This document shows, piece by piece, positions 1-10,618 of a DNA stretch of 64,000 nucleotides. The translations under genes and the position numbers were made by a program. The stretch is from Gossypium raimondii (lineage: Eukaryota; Streptophyta; Magnoliopsida; Malvales; Malvaceae). The notes beneath the pieces were generated by a model. It saw nothing but the letters and a program-made list of their open reading frames with translations. It did no database searches and was not told where the DNA came from. The DNA is taken from positions 54,906,094-54,970,093 of the forward strand of contig NC_068576.1 in assembly GCF_025698545.1 (NCBI RefSeq), written 5' to 3'. How positions within the stretch are numbered: the stretch's first letter is position 1; every line of letters begins with the position of its first letter.

Positions 1-194
1 TATATATTAATAAATTTTATATTTTAAATTATTTTTACATGTATTGCAATGATTTATTTATAATAATACTCAATTATTAAGCTACAATATTAATCGTTAT
101 AAATTGAAAAAACTAATATCAAATAAATTGTTTGTAATTGTGTTAAAAAACAAGTATTGAATAATTAAAAAACAAGTTCTTGGAAAATCGATAA

Positions 195-424
195 ATGAAG
201 CAATTTTCTACGGAAATGAAGGAAGGAATGAAGGAGGCGATAGAGAGGAGAGCACCAAAATGTCTTACTGAAATTGAAAGGGTAAGACATTTTCCTAAAT
301 GTAACTCATTTTCCCTTGTTTTGGAGTTCATTTTCCAAATGGAAAATGTTTTCTGCCAATCAAACGCTGGAAAAGTTGGAAATGATTTTCCGGAAAATCA
401 ATTCCTTCAATCAAACAGACCCTT
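195..424. mobile_element. Truncated Tourist-like MITE relic
   Basis: Read on the minus strand from 424, the sequence begins GGGTCTGTTTGATTGAAG, a typical terminal repeat of PIF/Harbinger-derived MITEs. It contains a small hairpin near 262-295 (AATGTCTTAC ... GGTAAGACATTTT) that is also present at 48428-48466 inside the full element at 47555-48596. No matching opposite terminus is visible to the left, so only one end survives. The family assignment is by motif and shared internal hairpin only. Confidence 0.45.
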
Positions 425-3414
425 AAATCATGTACGTCATGTTTGAAAAAATATAGGGCAATTGGATTTAAGTATTATTATTTGTAATTATTTGCATAAT
501 TACTTCAATTCTTACTCTAACCGCTATTAATTGGAAAGCGTAATTGAAGTTTTTCAACTAATTACAATGGTTGCCAAAGAATATACCACGAACATATAAT
601 TACAAGTAATTACACTCAAATCGAGTTAATTGGTGATTTTCCAAATACACCCTAGATTTATTCATGGATTGGAGTTTCAATTCCATTCAGATAAGTTCAG
701 GTGAAAAAAATTTCATCTCAAACAGTTAGGTGTTGCTCGAATTTGATTTAAATAATTAGAAATATCTCAATTTAAATTTAAATTTAATCATAAAAACATA
801 TAATCATTAATATCAAATATGTTTCTAATATTTTGTTAATATATAAACTGATAAATAAGTTTATCCCATTCATATCTTACTAAATTTAAATCTAAACTTT
901 TTTAATTAAATCGTTATGTTGCCTCGTCTGACTTATATGTCCTTTACCTCCTTAAAATAAAAATTGTATTTTACAAGATTTATAAAATTTTAAGTAAATA
1001 AATAATAAAATAATAATTTGACCTCTCTAAAATGATAAAATTTTGATCTCATATTTTTAAAACTATAAATACATATATCAATCCATTAAAAAAGTATTAT
1101 ATTTTAACTCTCTTAAAAATATATAACTTAATGTTGAAAAAAACTTTTGACTTTGGCCCGCCACTTGAAAACAGGTATTTTCCCTAGCCATTGGCTCTCT
1201 GATACAAGGTAGGGTTGAAATAGTCAGTTGGGAATTTAGAATAATTGCACTAAAATTTCCTCCTCTTTTTTTTATTTTTCTTTTTTGTTGAAAGAGAAAG
1301 ATAAAACCATTAGTGGGAATTTTGTAAGGTATTGAAACAAGTTTAAAGAAAGCAACAGTTTAAAAAAAAATGGTATGGCAAAAAAATAAATATCATAAAA
1401 ACCAAGGTGCATGTCACTAATACTTTAAACATCAAAAGGTGGCGTGAACTGTAAACAGTGTGAGTGCTTTCAACGTCTCAAACGCAATTATAAACCACAC
1501 AACGGAAAAAAATCAGTAACATATTTATGAATTTCACTTTTAAAATTACATCTATTATTATTAGTCACATATTATTTATTTGAATAAAATAATTACTTAA
1601 TTATGAAATTTTGAATAAATTATATGCACCGCAGTAAATTAAATCTTCTATTATTAAAAAAATCAATTTAATCATTAATTATTAAAACTCAAATAAAATT
1701 AAATTATAATAGAGTTAACATTTATTATTTTTAAAATTTATAATTATATTTCAACTCCGAATAAAATATTTTATTTATAAAATCATAAAATGCTTTCTAA
1801 AAAGTATATTAAATAATAAATAATATTTTTAAACAGTAAACATTAATTTTGTTGAATTTTGATTTTACGAGATAATGTACCAAATATTTTTTTATATATT
1901 TATGCTATACAATAAAAATAATATTTGACTTGTCAGTGTATATACCAAGTACCAACTATAAATATATATATTTATCTTATTTTTCATATTTTTCAAAAAA
2001 AGGGGGGCAAGGGGGGGGGTTATTTTCATTCCATGATAATCACATGGTTGGCCAATAGATAACCGCGTGATAGTAATAATAAGCAAAAGGAAGAAAAAAC
2101 ACTTGAAATTTAAATCAATCATAGTAATATTTGGCAACCGGGAAAGAAATGAGATGGGCGGTTCCTTTGGTCAAAAATCCCAAATTTTAAATAATTGCCT
2201 CAACGTTAAGCAACAACTTTTGAAGTCAACATTTACAGGCAGAGTAGTAGGACCATATGTCAAACCAAGTTATGTTTCAAAGAAAATTTGATACCTTGGT
2301 GGAATGTGGAGAGGAAGGAATATTGGAACACTTCCTCCAGAGGATCTAACAAGTGTTTAAAGGAAATGATATCAGCTAAAAGTACACCTTTATAATGGCT
2401 GCTTCCCTGTGACTTCTGTAAAATGGAGGGTACAATTCTTTCCGGGGGGGGGGTCATTGAAAGAATGTTTTCAAGGGTTGGTTAAGATCAGAAAATTTCA
2501 GATGTCAAGTACGGGTGTGAATATCGGATGCAAGTATGTTTTACATACAAGTTTAAATTCCTGTACCTATGTGTCTGCATGTGTTGGGAATGAGTGCAAA
2601 AATGTATTTAAAAAAAAAAAAAAAGAGTCGAAGCAACATAGGATATCAGAGCTTTCCTTACAATAACTAATATTTCTATACTTCTATCTTTTTCCAAAAT
2701 TTTCTGCCTTCTATATGCATTGACAAAGAGAAGTAGCAGATACAGTGAGTCAAACTCAATCTTTTCCTTAAAATAAAGGTGAGAAATGCAATCCTAGCTA
2801 TCAAAGACTCGCTCCTTTTAGTCACCATAAGATCAAAAACAGGCATATTTCTTTCTAACAAGGAAATAAAATAAAAAAATCCTATTTTGATGCAATCAAA
2901 ATTCTCAGCATGTCCTAAAATGTTCATAACAAAAGCATAAGGAACTATGATCCAAGAGACAAACATAACAGGGTGCATCTAATATGCAGTTGTTAGTGTT
3001 TCTAGCTAGTGACCAAGTTACACACCTATAGTTTCACAAATGTGCGATCGAGTGCAATGATTAGATAGCTTGACTTCTTAAATCCTAGTTTCACCCATCT
3101 TCACACACACAAGTCGTCACCATCAGTTAACTTTGATAGAGTTACTAATCTGAGAAGGATAAACTCCTACTGTTTAGAGGGGTTGATGCAGTAAGGTCGA
3201 TAATATGCTATACTTGTTCTATTACCTTCATATATTGTATATGCTAATCTTGTTTTTCAACCAAACAGTGTATCAACGAGATATATAATACAAAGAAAAA
3301 AAGATACAGGAAAAAGGAGAATATTTTGACTAATGCCACATTTTCAAAAGGTTTCTTTCATTAGAATGCCAGATCATGCATATCACAGACCACAGGAAAG
3401 TATAGAACTGCAGT

Positions 3415-3486
3415 GAAAATAGAAAAGTGAAATGGAAAAATGTTTCTTACAGTTTTGAAAATCACACAGCACTAGAAGAAAATAGT
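3415..3486. repeat. 72-bp direct repeat, copy 1
   Basis: This 72-bp stretch is repeated without any mismatch at 3644-3715, an offset of 229 bp. Identity over the whole length in non-coding DNA implies a recent partial tandem duplication or gene conversion. The sequence is not low-complexity, so chance is excluded. Confidence 0.95.
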
Positions 3487-3643
3487 GAAAAAGGAATGCG
3501 TTGTACCAAGCAAGATGATCTCAGCACAGAGAAACTGATTGTCCGTTGGTGTACATTTCATGGCATAATATTAGTGATAGACATTGCAGTTTCATTTCCA
3601 CCCATGGTCCTCATTTCAACTATTTATAACAACCGTTGATTGA

Positions 3644-3715
3644 GAAAATAGAAAAGTGAAATGGAAAAATGTTTCTTACAGTTTTGAAAATCACACAGCA
3701 CTAGAAGAAAATAGT
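3644..3715. repeat. 72-bp direct repeat, copy 2
   Basis: Exact second copy of 3415-3486. The two copies are separated by 157 bp of unrelated sequence. Confidence 0.95.
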
Positions 3716-3835
3716 AGATCAAGTGGAATGTCTTTAAAAGAGAACTTGACATCACTAGAAGAAAAGGCAAACAAATAGATCCACAGAAATCATACATGCG
3801 CAGCTTAAAAAGTTAAGATGGTTCACGAATCATAT

Positions 3836-3871
3836 TTTTCTACCTTTCTTAACCTCCTCTCAATATGCAAC
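3836..3871. repeat. 36-bp direct repeat, copy 1
   Basis: Matches 4051-4086 at 34 of 36 positions (core ACCTTTCTTAACCTCCTCTC). With the 72-bp repeat just upstream, it suggests that this interval grew by local duplication. Confidence 0.8.
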
Positions 3872-4050
3872 CACAGGGCTAGGGATTATGCAACTATGGA
3901 TATGATATGTAATTCAAGTAAACGAAGCATTAGTTCAGTCACATAGAATCAATCATGATCAACTAAAAGGCTCACCTTGATAAATGACGAGTATATAGAA
4001 TGCCCTGATCCTAGTTGCTACATATTTCCAATTTTAATTTAAAAACACTT

Positions 4051-4086
4051 TTTTGTACCTTTCTTAACCTCCTCTCAACATGCAAC
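4051..4086. repeat. 36-bp direct repeat, copy 2
   Basis: Second copy of 3836-3871, offset 215 bp, differing at two positions. Confidence 0.8.
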
Positions 4087-5045
4087 TTCGTAATACGATA
4101 ACGAAGAAATTAACAGAATCTAGGATTTCACAGTCCAAATACTAGCAATGCAGAATTCATATTTGAAAAAGCACTGCAACAGCGATATAAAATAAAATGG
4201 AAATATCTGGTCATGGTAAAACAATAAACAATGGAAATAGAGAAAGGAAAGGAATTGCTTGGTGGAGAGACAAAAAGCTCATAGGATATACCTAAGTATT
4301 AGTTCAATACAATTGCCTTAAATGGTAAACTAGGAGTAACTTAACAGAGATGTGCAGCTAACCACAAACAGAGAATGCTCTTAGCAAAGTCGAGCTCGAG
4401 ATCCATAAGCGTACAATTTAAAATAGACAAGGAAATCAAAACTATTTTACTGATAAATTTTGTTCATTCTGTTTTGGTATAAGATTGATCATTTTGAATG
4501 GAATATTCCTCACTTTCAGAGCTAGTCATTCTGCCATCATAATTAGTTTACAAGACCAATCACCTAGATGGGGCGATTAGGTTTATTCCAGACTAACAAC
4601 TCTTTTCAATTCATGCAAGTTCAACCAAAAACAATAAAAATTAATGAAGTTGTACACAACACCGAGGATCTTGAGGCACACTGGAAATAAAATTAACTAC
4701 TTTAATCTTTGTTATCCACAAATAACTACCAGTTTCACTACATCAACAAGCTCACAATGTTAGCTATCAGTATAGGATGAATTACCTTCTGAACAAAAAT
4801 GAAGGCAAGAATTGAATGACTGAGTTGAAGTTGCAACCTAAATCTTCAACTCTATCAACTGTGTAGTGTGTACAACAAACCACTCCAATAGTTGATATAG
4901 GAGGTAAGAAATAAGAAAAAAGCCAAATGTTGATCTCAAGGCACAGCCCAAAACTTCAATGCAGCTAAAAGGCATAATGCACAAGATAGCTTGAGGTCCC
5001 ATCTTGAAGCCTGAATATACATAATCAACAGCATAACTCAATCAT

Positions 5046-6828
5046 TCACAGAGAATCAGTAAAAGAACTGAGTGCTCCCTTTTCACACTGCCCAACCGTC
5101 AACTGAAAGGCTTCATCACCAGTATTGTTTACCTTGCAACATAACCGACGCGGCACCTGCCAGAGTACATACAAAGCATCATGAAACCGAAAAGGCTACC
5201 TAAAGGGGGGAAAACTTAGAAAACATGTATGAGAATATAGCACACCTGATGCCAATTCTTTCCAAGAGGATACCCTAAAACCTGGATGTTCTGCACATAC
5301 TGCAATGGAGGCGGATGCGGAAAGCAGAAAACCTTCCTTTTCAGATCATCTTTGGCTTTGGCCCGGGAATACGAACCCAATGTAGCATTACCATCTTTCA
5401 TTACATCTTTGAGAAAAAACAGAACTGGCTTTTTGCAAACAGATTTGTACGACTTCCTAGTGTCGTGATCAAATTCTTGGGGATGTCCTAATTTATTCCA
5501 GGCAACATAGGTATGCTCTGAACGTTCTAGCTCACGAGGTAACACGATATTTGGGAACACTTGAACAACATAACCAAGAGAAACCGAAAAGGTGAGATGC
5601 CTTTCACGATCGTAACAGATTGATCGTTGTAGAAAGCTCCTGGGTTCAGTTTTCATAGCTTTCGTAAAAAGCTTTAAACTGTCCAACGAACTTAATCCAG
5701 GATAAAATGGATCCACATATTCCACATGGTGAATTGAAATGAATGGTGCAATTGGATGAGAAGATAAAAGACCATGCGCATTTCCTCTAATATCCCACTA
5801 TCAAAACAAGTAAAGCAATTAGTCTATCATATTTAAGTAGATCAATTAGGAGAATTTCTAAAAATTTATCCTCCGATTACCTGGTGAAAACCATGTTCTC
5901 TAGTTAAAGGAACACCGAGTTCAGTAATGCAGGCGTGTAGACGATCATCGCTTCCATAAAGCTTCGGATACCTCTCAATGCATTCGTCGTGGAAATTAGA
6001 GAGCGCCTCCGCGAGAGGATAACTGATGGCAATGCCACCGCCGCCAAACGCCATGGAGTGACTGAAGTACGCGTTAGCGGAGTGACTTTCCGAGGGCGAT
6101 CCAATGTACATCATCTCCGAATGATCATATTTGTTCAAGACTGCCACCAAATTGTCTACATTGAAAACCGTGTCGTCATCTCCCAAAACAAACCACCGGA
6201 CATTGGGCAGACCGAGGCGGAAGGATTCCGTTAAAATGCGGGAGATTCGGAGACCGGAGGGGTGGCCCGTCGGGTTAGTATAACGGAAACGCGAGATGTC
6301 CTCAGAAACCATGACCGGAGGAAGCGAATCGTCGGCTTCTTCTGTAGGGACCTGCTCTTCTAACCAAATGTGACCTCGCATTTCCAAAGGTCGCCACCAA
6401 AGCCGAACTATCTCTCTCCGTCGCTTCCATAGATGCGAGGATCCCGCTATACCGAATACGATGTCGTTTAACGAAATCTCTCGTTTTCCGTTTCCACGCT
6501 CAGAGAGACTGCGGTTACGAGGAGTGTCTTGCGACGAATCAAACCAAGGAGGAAGAGGAGGAATCGGTAACCGATCAGGAAAAGAAGACCAGGGTATGGA
6601 ACCTGAAAGGGAATGTGGACTCCCTTCCCAGTACTTCAAACGACGCCACCGATGAGTGGTAGTGCCGGAGAAAACAAGAGAAAGCCAAGCGACAGTAGAG
6701 ATAAGCAACGCGGCAACCGCAACGAAGGCAATACCGGCACGGCTCTGACGCCAACGACGACATCGACTTCGAGGGAGACGTGTAGATCGTTCATTGGTTA
6801 CTGAGATATTATTATGGCAAGGCAGCAT
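5046..6828 (-). CDS. DUF604 / fringe-like beta-1,3-glycosyltransferase, type II Golgi membrane protein
   Basis: Three coding exons with closing phases: 6828-5881, 5797-5246 and 5156-5046, giving 536 residues, a usual size for plant DUF604 proteins. The basic N-terminus is followed by a signal-anchor helix (about residues 31-53), then a luminal domain. The metal/nucleotide-sugar motif appears as GDDDTVF (Asp 217-219), followed by GGGGIAISYPLAEAL and the Asp-rich YGSDDRLHAC, which are family hallmarks; GFHQ-WDIRG spans the first splice junction. The protein should transfer a sugar from a nucleotide donor in the Golgi, but acceptor and donor cannot be told from sequence. The frame is open to a TTG at 6855; the first in-frame ATG is 6828 and is preferred. 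A short overlapping upstream frame begins at 6862. From memory the closest Arabidopsis relative may be At1g33250. Confidence 0.9.
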
Positions 6829-6862
6829 CGCGAAGTTGAGTTGCCTCACCTTCAACGCTCAT
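6812..6862 (-). promoter_or_regulatory. Upstream ORF overlapping the start of the DUF604 gene
   Basis: An ATG at 6862-6860 opens a 16-codon frame (MSVEGEATQLRDAALP, stop at 6812-6814). It is in a different frame from the main ATG at 6828 and runs past it. Both ATGs have a purine (G) at -3. If the mRNA leader includes 6862, ribosomes reading this frame would bypass the main start, so it could dampen translation. Whether the transcript contains it is not known from the window. GAAG|GTGAGG just after the upstream ATG also resembles a splice donor. Confidence 0.45.
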
Positions 6863-9800
6863 TTCCGCCACCGCCTAATCCAAAACGGCAAGACCAAAAA
6901 AGAGTAAAACGGCAGCGGGAAAGCAATAGTGTTACGTACTTGAAAGGGTTTAAGATTTGGTAAAAGATGCCGCAGACCAGTTGAAAGGGGGCGTAATTGA
7001 ACTTGAATCTAAAAGGTAAATCCAAATCCCCAATTAAGGGTTTTCTTCTCTCTCCTCCGCACTTTACTCTCTCTTTTTTTTTTGAAAATAATTATTAGAG
7101 TCCGTTCTACGCTAATTTGAAAATCTGAAACGAAAACAAAAACAAAAACAAAAACGCACAAAGGGAAATGGACCGTCGAACAAAAAATAGTTAGGAAAGA
7201 GCCGTTGCGTATTTGTAAGCTTTAATTTATACTGGAAGTTAAAGCTTCTTTGCTTAGCTTTACACTCTGTTGGTTTGGCTGTCCATTGTTGTTCTTTAGG
7301 AATAGGAAATCATTTTCCAAATATTCTTCTTGGAATCCAAGCTTATTTTCCTCGATCTTATCTGGGTGTAGCTGGCTCTTTTATGTATAAAAATATTTGT
7401 AATTACCAAAGAACCAATTCTTGTACAATGGTAAACAAGAAATTTGTGTGATTCATTTTGTCTTTAGCAAAGCATATCGAGGGACTTGGTTTCTTTCCGG
7501 AATTCTTAGTTGGGAAAAACAGTTCCCACCCATGCAAATTCGAATTTTTCAACGGGATAACTGCGAGAAATGGGCCCCACCCCTGACCGCAGCCAAGACA
7601 CGCGTCTACAATATATCCCCCAATACCCTAGTTTGGTCTCGGTTGTTGTGACAAGCTTTTTTTCTTAAACTTTTCTTTAAGATTTATAATAGAAAAAATA
7701 TATATATATATTTGGTACTAACACGAGAAAAGAGTTAAAAAATTATAATGTGTTTTAATTTTTTTTATAATATATTTGTCATCATCTAAATCCTACTTGT
7801 TATCAAAGATTTTTTCAATAATAAATAATAAATTACATCTAACGTTACTATAAATTTACATTTTGGTTAATTTTAAAAAGATATGAAATATTATTAAATT
7901 ATTTGAAAGTTTCTATTTAAATTATTAAATTGTTAAAATTATTATCATATGGTTTTCTCTGTTTGCATTGTTGGCACCATTGGAAGCTCTACTTCACTCC
8001 ATTTTTACGGTTTAGTTTTTTTTTTTTATGAAACAATCTTAAACGTCACAAATCTATTAACCAAACTCTGAAAGACTTTTTCCTTATCCCGTTTTCAATG
8101 TCGATCGTCATATTGACTTTAACCTAAGGTATATTTATCTATTTGTTAGTGGGTATTGTTCTATCGTACTAATCATCAAATCGTTACTTGAAACTTACCA
8201 ATCAAACTTTAAAAAGAAAAACATAACAATCCTCATACTTAAATAAAAATCTTAATAGTTCAAGAATCATTTTGTAATTTTTTTAAATTAAGTGACTAAA
8301 GTGTAAATTACTAAGTATCTAATGGCCTAATTTATCGAAAAACAAATTACATAAATAGTCCCTCAATTATTAATATTTTTTAAATTATATAATTATGAAA
8401 TGTTTGTTCATCTTCTCAATTTTATCTATTTTATAACTCAATCCATATTTTGAAACATGACTTGCTTTTAATTAATATAATAGTAAATTTAACTATTAAT
8501 ATTTACATATTATATCGATCCAATTTTAATTATAAAAAACAACACTCAGCATTTATACCTTACATATATTTATCATTTTTTTGAAAAAGAAAAATATAAA
8601 AATTAAAAACAAAATCATTCCTTTTCTTATCAATTTTGCTCTCCCGTCATTGTTCCCCGCAACGTCTCTCCCCTTTCCTCTACTTCTCGCTACTTGCTTT
8701 GATTTCGAGAAAAATCTCTTAAGAACTTGTTAATGTTTCGAAATGGTCCATTTATGGTATTATCATTATATTTTATGTTTGAACCATTTAACCATATTTT
8801 TAGCTAAGCATGTAAGGACCTTCAAAGGTACTGTTTTTTTTTTAGGCCTGTCTTTCTTTAGGTAGGAAATTAACATATGGGTTTCCTTATTTTGTTATTC
8901 AAGAGTATTTTTAGTTCTTTTTCATTAATTTAATCCTAGTAAAGCAATGGTTTTAAATTTGTTACTATTGAGGCAAAGAATGAGAGAACAACAGATCACA
9001 TGGCGAAGAGAAGTGATAATGCAGAAAGTCAGACTTATTTGAGACAGTTGAGCAGTGTTTTTGGCATAAAAAAAAGGTATTGTCTCTTATGACGAAAGAG
9101 GGGATATTTATAGATAAAGTGTCCTCATGTGAGAATTCATCCATGATAATGAATTTTTGAAGAAATAATGAAAGAAAGGATGTCTTTCTGATATTATTAT
9201 TTGAGCTTATTCTTAAACCTTGTCTATTTGGTGCATTTATAGATGAAAATAACAAAGAAACTGCTCTTACCAATCAGTAGTTCCATTAGAGATTCCTTGC
9301 TTCTCATTTTCTTCCATTTTTTCTTCTTCTTCTACGATTCAACCTTGTTATTATCATACATCTTTTCTCTTCTACCATTCAACTATCTTTATTGTCTCTT
9401 TACAATTTCGTTTCTTGAAAGCTAGGTTGTTAGGTTACTAGCTTGCCTCCTCTTTCAATCATTCAACATACTTCTTATAATGCTTTCTATCACCCCCAAA
9501 GTCTTAACATGTGTATGTAAAGATTTCTTAGCCAAACGACGATTGGATTGTTGGATCTGACAACCAGGTAACGATTAAATCACTTGAGTGGACCTAATAA
9601 AATCTCACATGTCATGCAAAGAAGAGGCTTAATACTTGACCTAGTATCGCATGCCAAATGAAATAAGATTTTAGCACCGTTAGAGTGAGGTACTAGTTTA
9701 ATAGACGGAATTCAAGATCGAACATTTTAGAAATAGAGGTGCCACATTGAAAGATTTATTAAAGTACAAGGATAAATTTTATCATTATCCCATAGATTTT

Positions 9801-10081
9801 TTAATATTCGTAAATTCCATTTTATTAATAAAATAATCCATACTAAAGTCGAGCATTTAGAGCAATACAGTACTAGAAATCCCTTCAATATATTTATATG
9901 CATTTTGCATGCTTTGATCGGAAAATTTTGCAATTTGCTCTTCTTTTTTTCCCCATGAAAATGAAATATTTCCTTACGGAATGCAAATTCCGCTGTTAAT
10001 TTTATGCTCACATGTAAATTTTCCCATGATTTGACTCTGATTTTTATAGAAATAAAATGCGTGAATTATATAAAAAAATAT
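6863..10081. other. Intergenic region, no gene recognised
   Basis: Contains the probable leader and promoter of the minus-strand DUF604 gene (purine/pyrimidine-rich near 7050-7090, read AGAGAGAG on the minus strand) and a short AAAAAC microsatellite at about 7129-7157. Beyond 7.7 kb it is AT-rich, with reading frames of no more than about 100 codons and no motif. I see no RNA gene. Confidence 0.6.
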
Positions 10082-10273
10082 GGGTAAACTATAAAAATAG
10101 TCACTTTTGTTTGCCTCAGATTATATCTTAGTCATTTATGTTTGAAATGCTACGCTTTAGTCATTTCCATTATCGTTTTGTTACAAAGTGGTCACTCTAC
10201 CGTTAAGCTCTGTTACCTCCCTAACGACAATTTTACGTGGCAATCCAAATGGATTTTAAATACTAACTTGGAT
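10082..10273. mobile_element. Half copy of a Mutator-like MITE
   Basis: Begins GGGTAAACTATAAAAATAG and follows the left arm of the complete element at 14218-14628 for about 190 bp (…TAGTCATTT…, …GTTACCTCCCTAA…, …AACTTGGATGT). The homology stops at about 10273 and the opposite arm is absent. What follows is a different foldback element, so the original MITE has been truncated or replaced on its right side. Confidence 0.7.
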
Positions 10274-10288
10274 GTATAACTAGGACGA

Positions 10289-10618
10289 GATATATTTTTT
10301 TCTGATCAGGCCCAAAATGGACTTTAGCTCAATAGGAAATATTTTTTTTTTCTCAGCAAATATACAAAATTTGATTTAAAAAGACATATATCTTGATTTT
10401 ATTTGATTCCAAACAATATGATTTTATTTTATTCAAATTGATTTGATTCGATTTGAAAATATCTCTAAATAATGAGTAATTAAATCAAATTGTTTGGAAT
10501 CAAATAAAATCGAGATATATGTCTTTTTAAATCAAATTTTGTATATTTGCTGAGAAAAAAAATATATTTCCTATTGAGCTAAAGTCCATTTTGGGCCCGA
10601 TCAGAAAAAAAATATATC
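10289..10618. mobile_element. Foldback element with about 136-bp arms
   Basis: The left arm (10289-10424) and right arm (10483-10618) are near-perfect reverse complements, separated by a spacer of about 58 bp. The arms run from GATATATTTTTTTCTGATC at the outer end to GATTCCAAACAAT at the inner end; only scattered mismatches and poly-T length differences are visible. A transcript would fold into a long hairpin. No coding capacity and no clear target-site duplication are seen. Confidence 0.85.

Larger units (their letters stand above)
1..5045. other. AT-rich non-coding region downstream of the DUF604 gene
   Basis: No reading frame here looks like a real protein; the longest ones (about 100 codons) lack recognisable motifs and have AT-driven composition. 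The first 2 kb are very AT-rich. From about 2.3 to 5.0 kb the base composition is more balanced and contains two pairs of direct repeats, so part of it may be transcribed or derived from an old insertion. Notable sites are a truncated MITE near 195-424, long G runs at 2002-2019 and 2444-2453, and the repeats listed separately. Confidence 0.6.

Noticed and set aside
2676-2978. 100-codon minus-strand frame
   Set aside because: No recognisable domain and no supporting splice signals.
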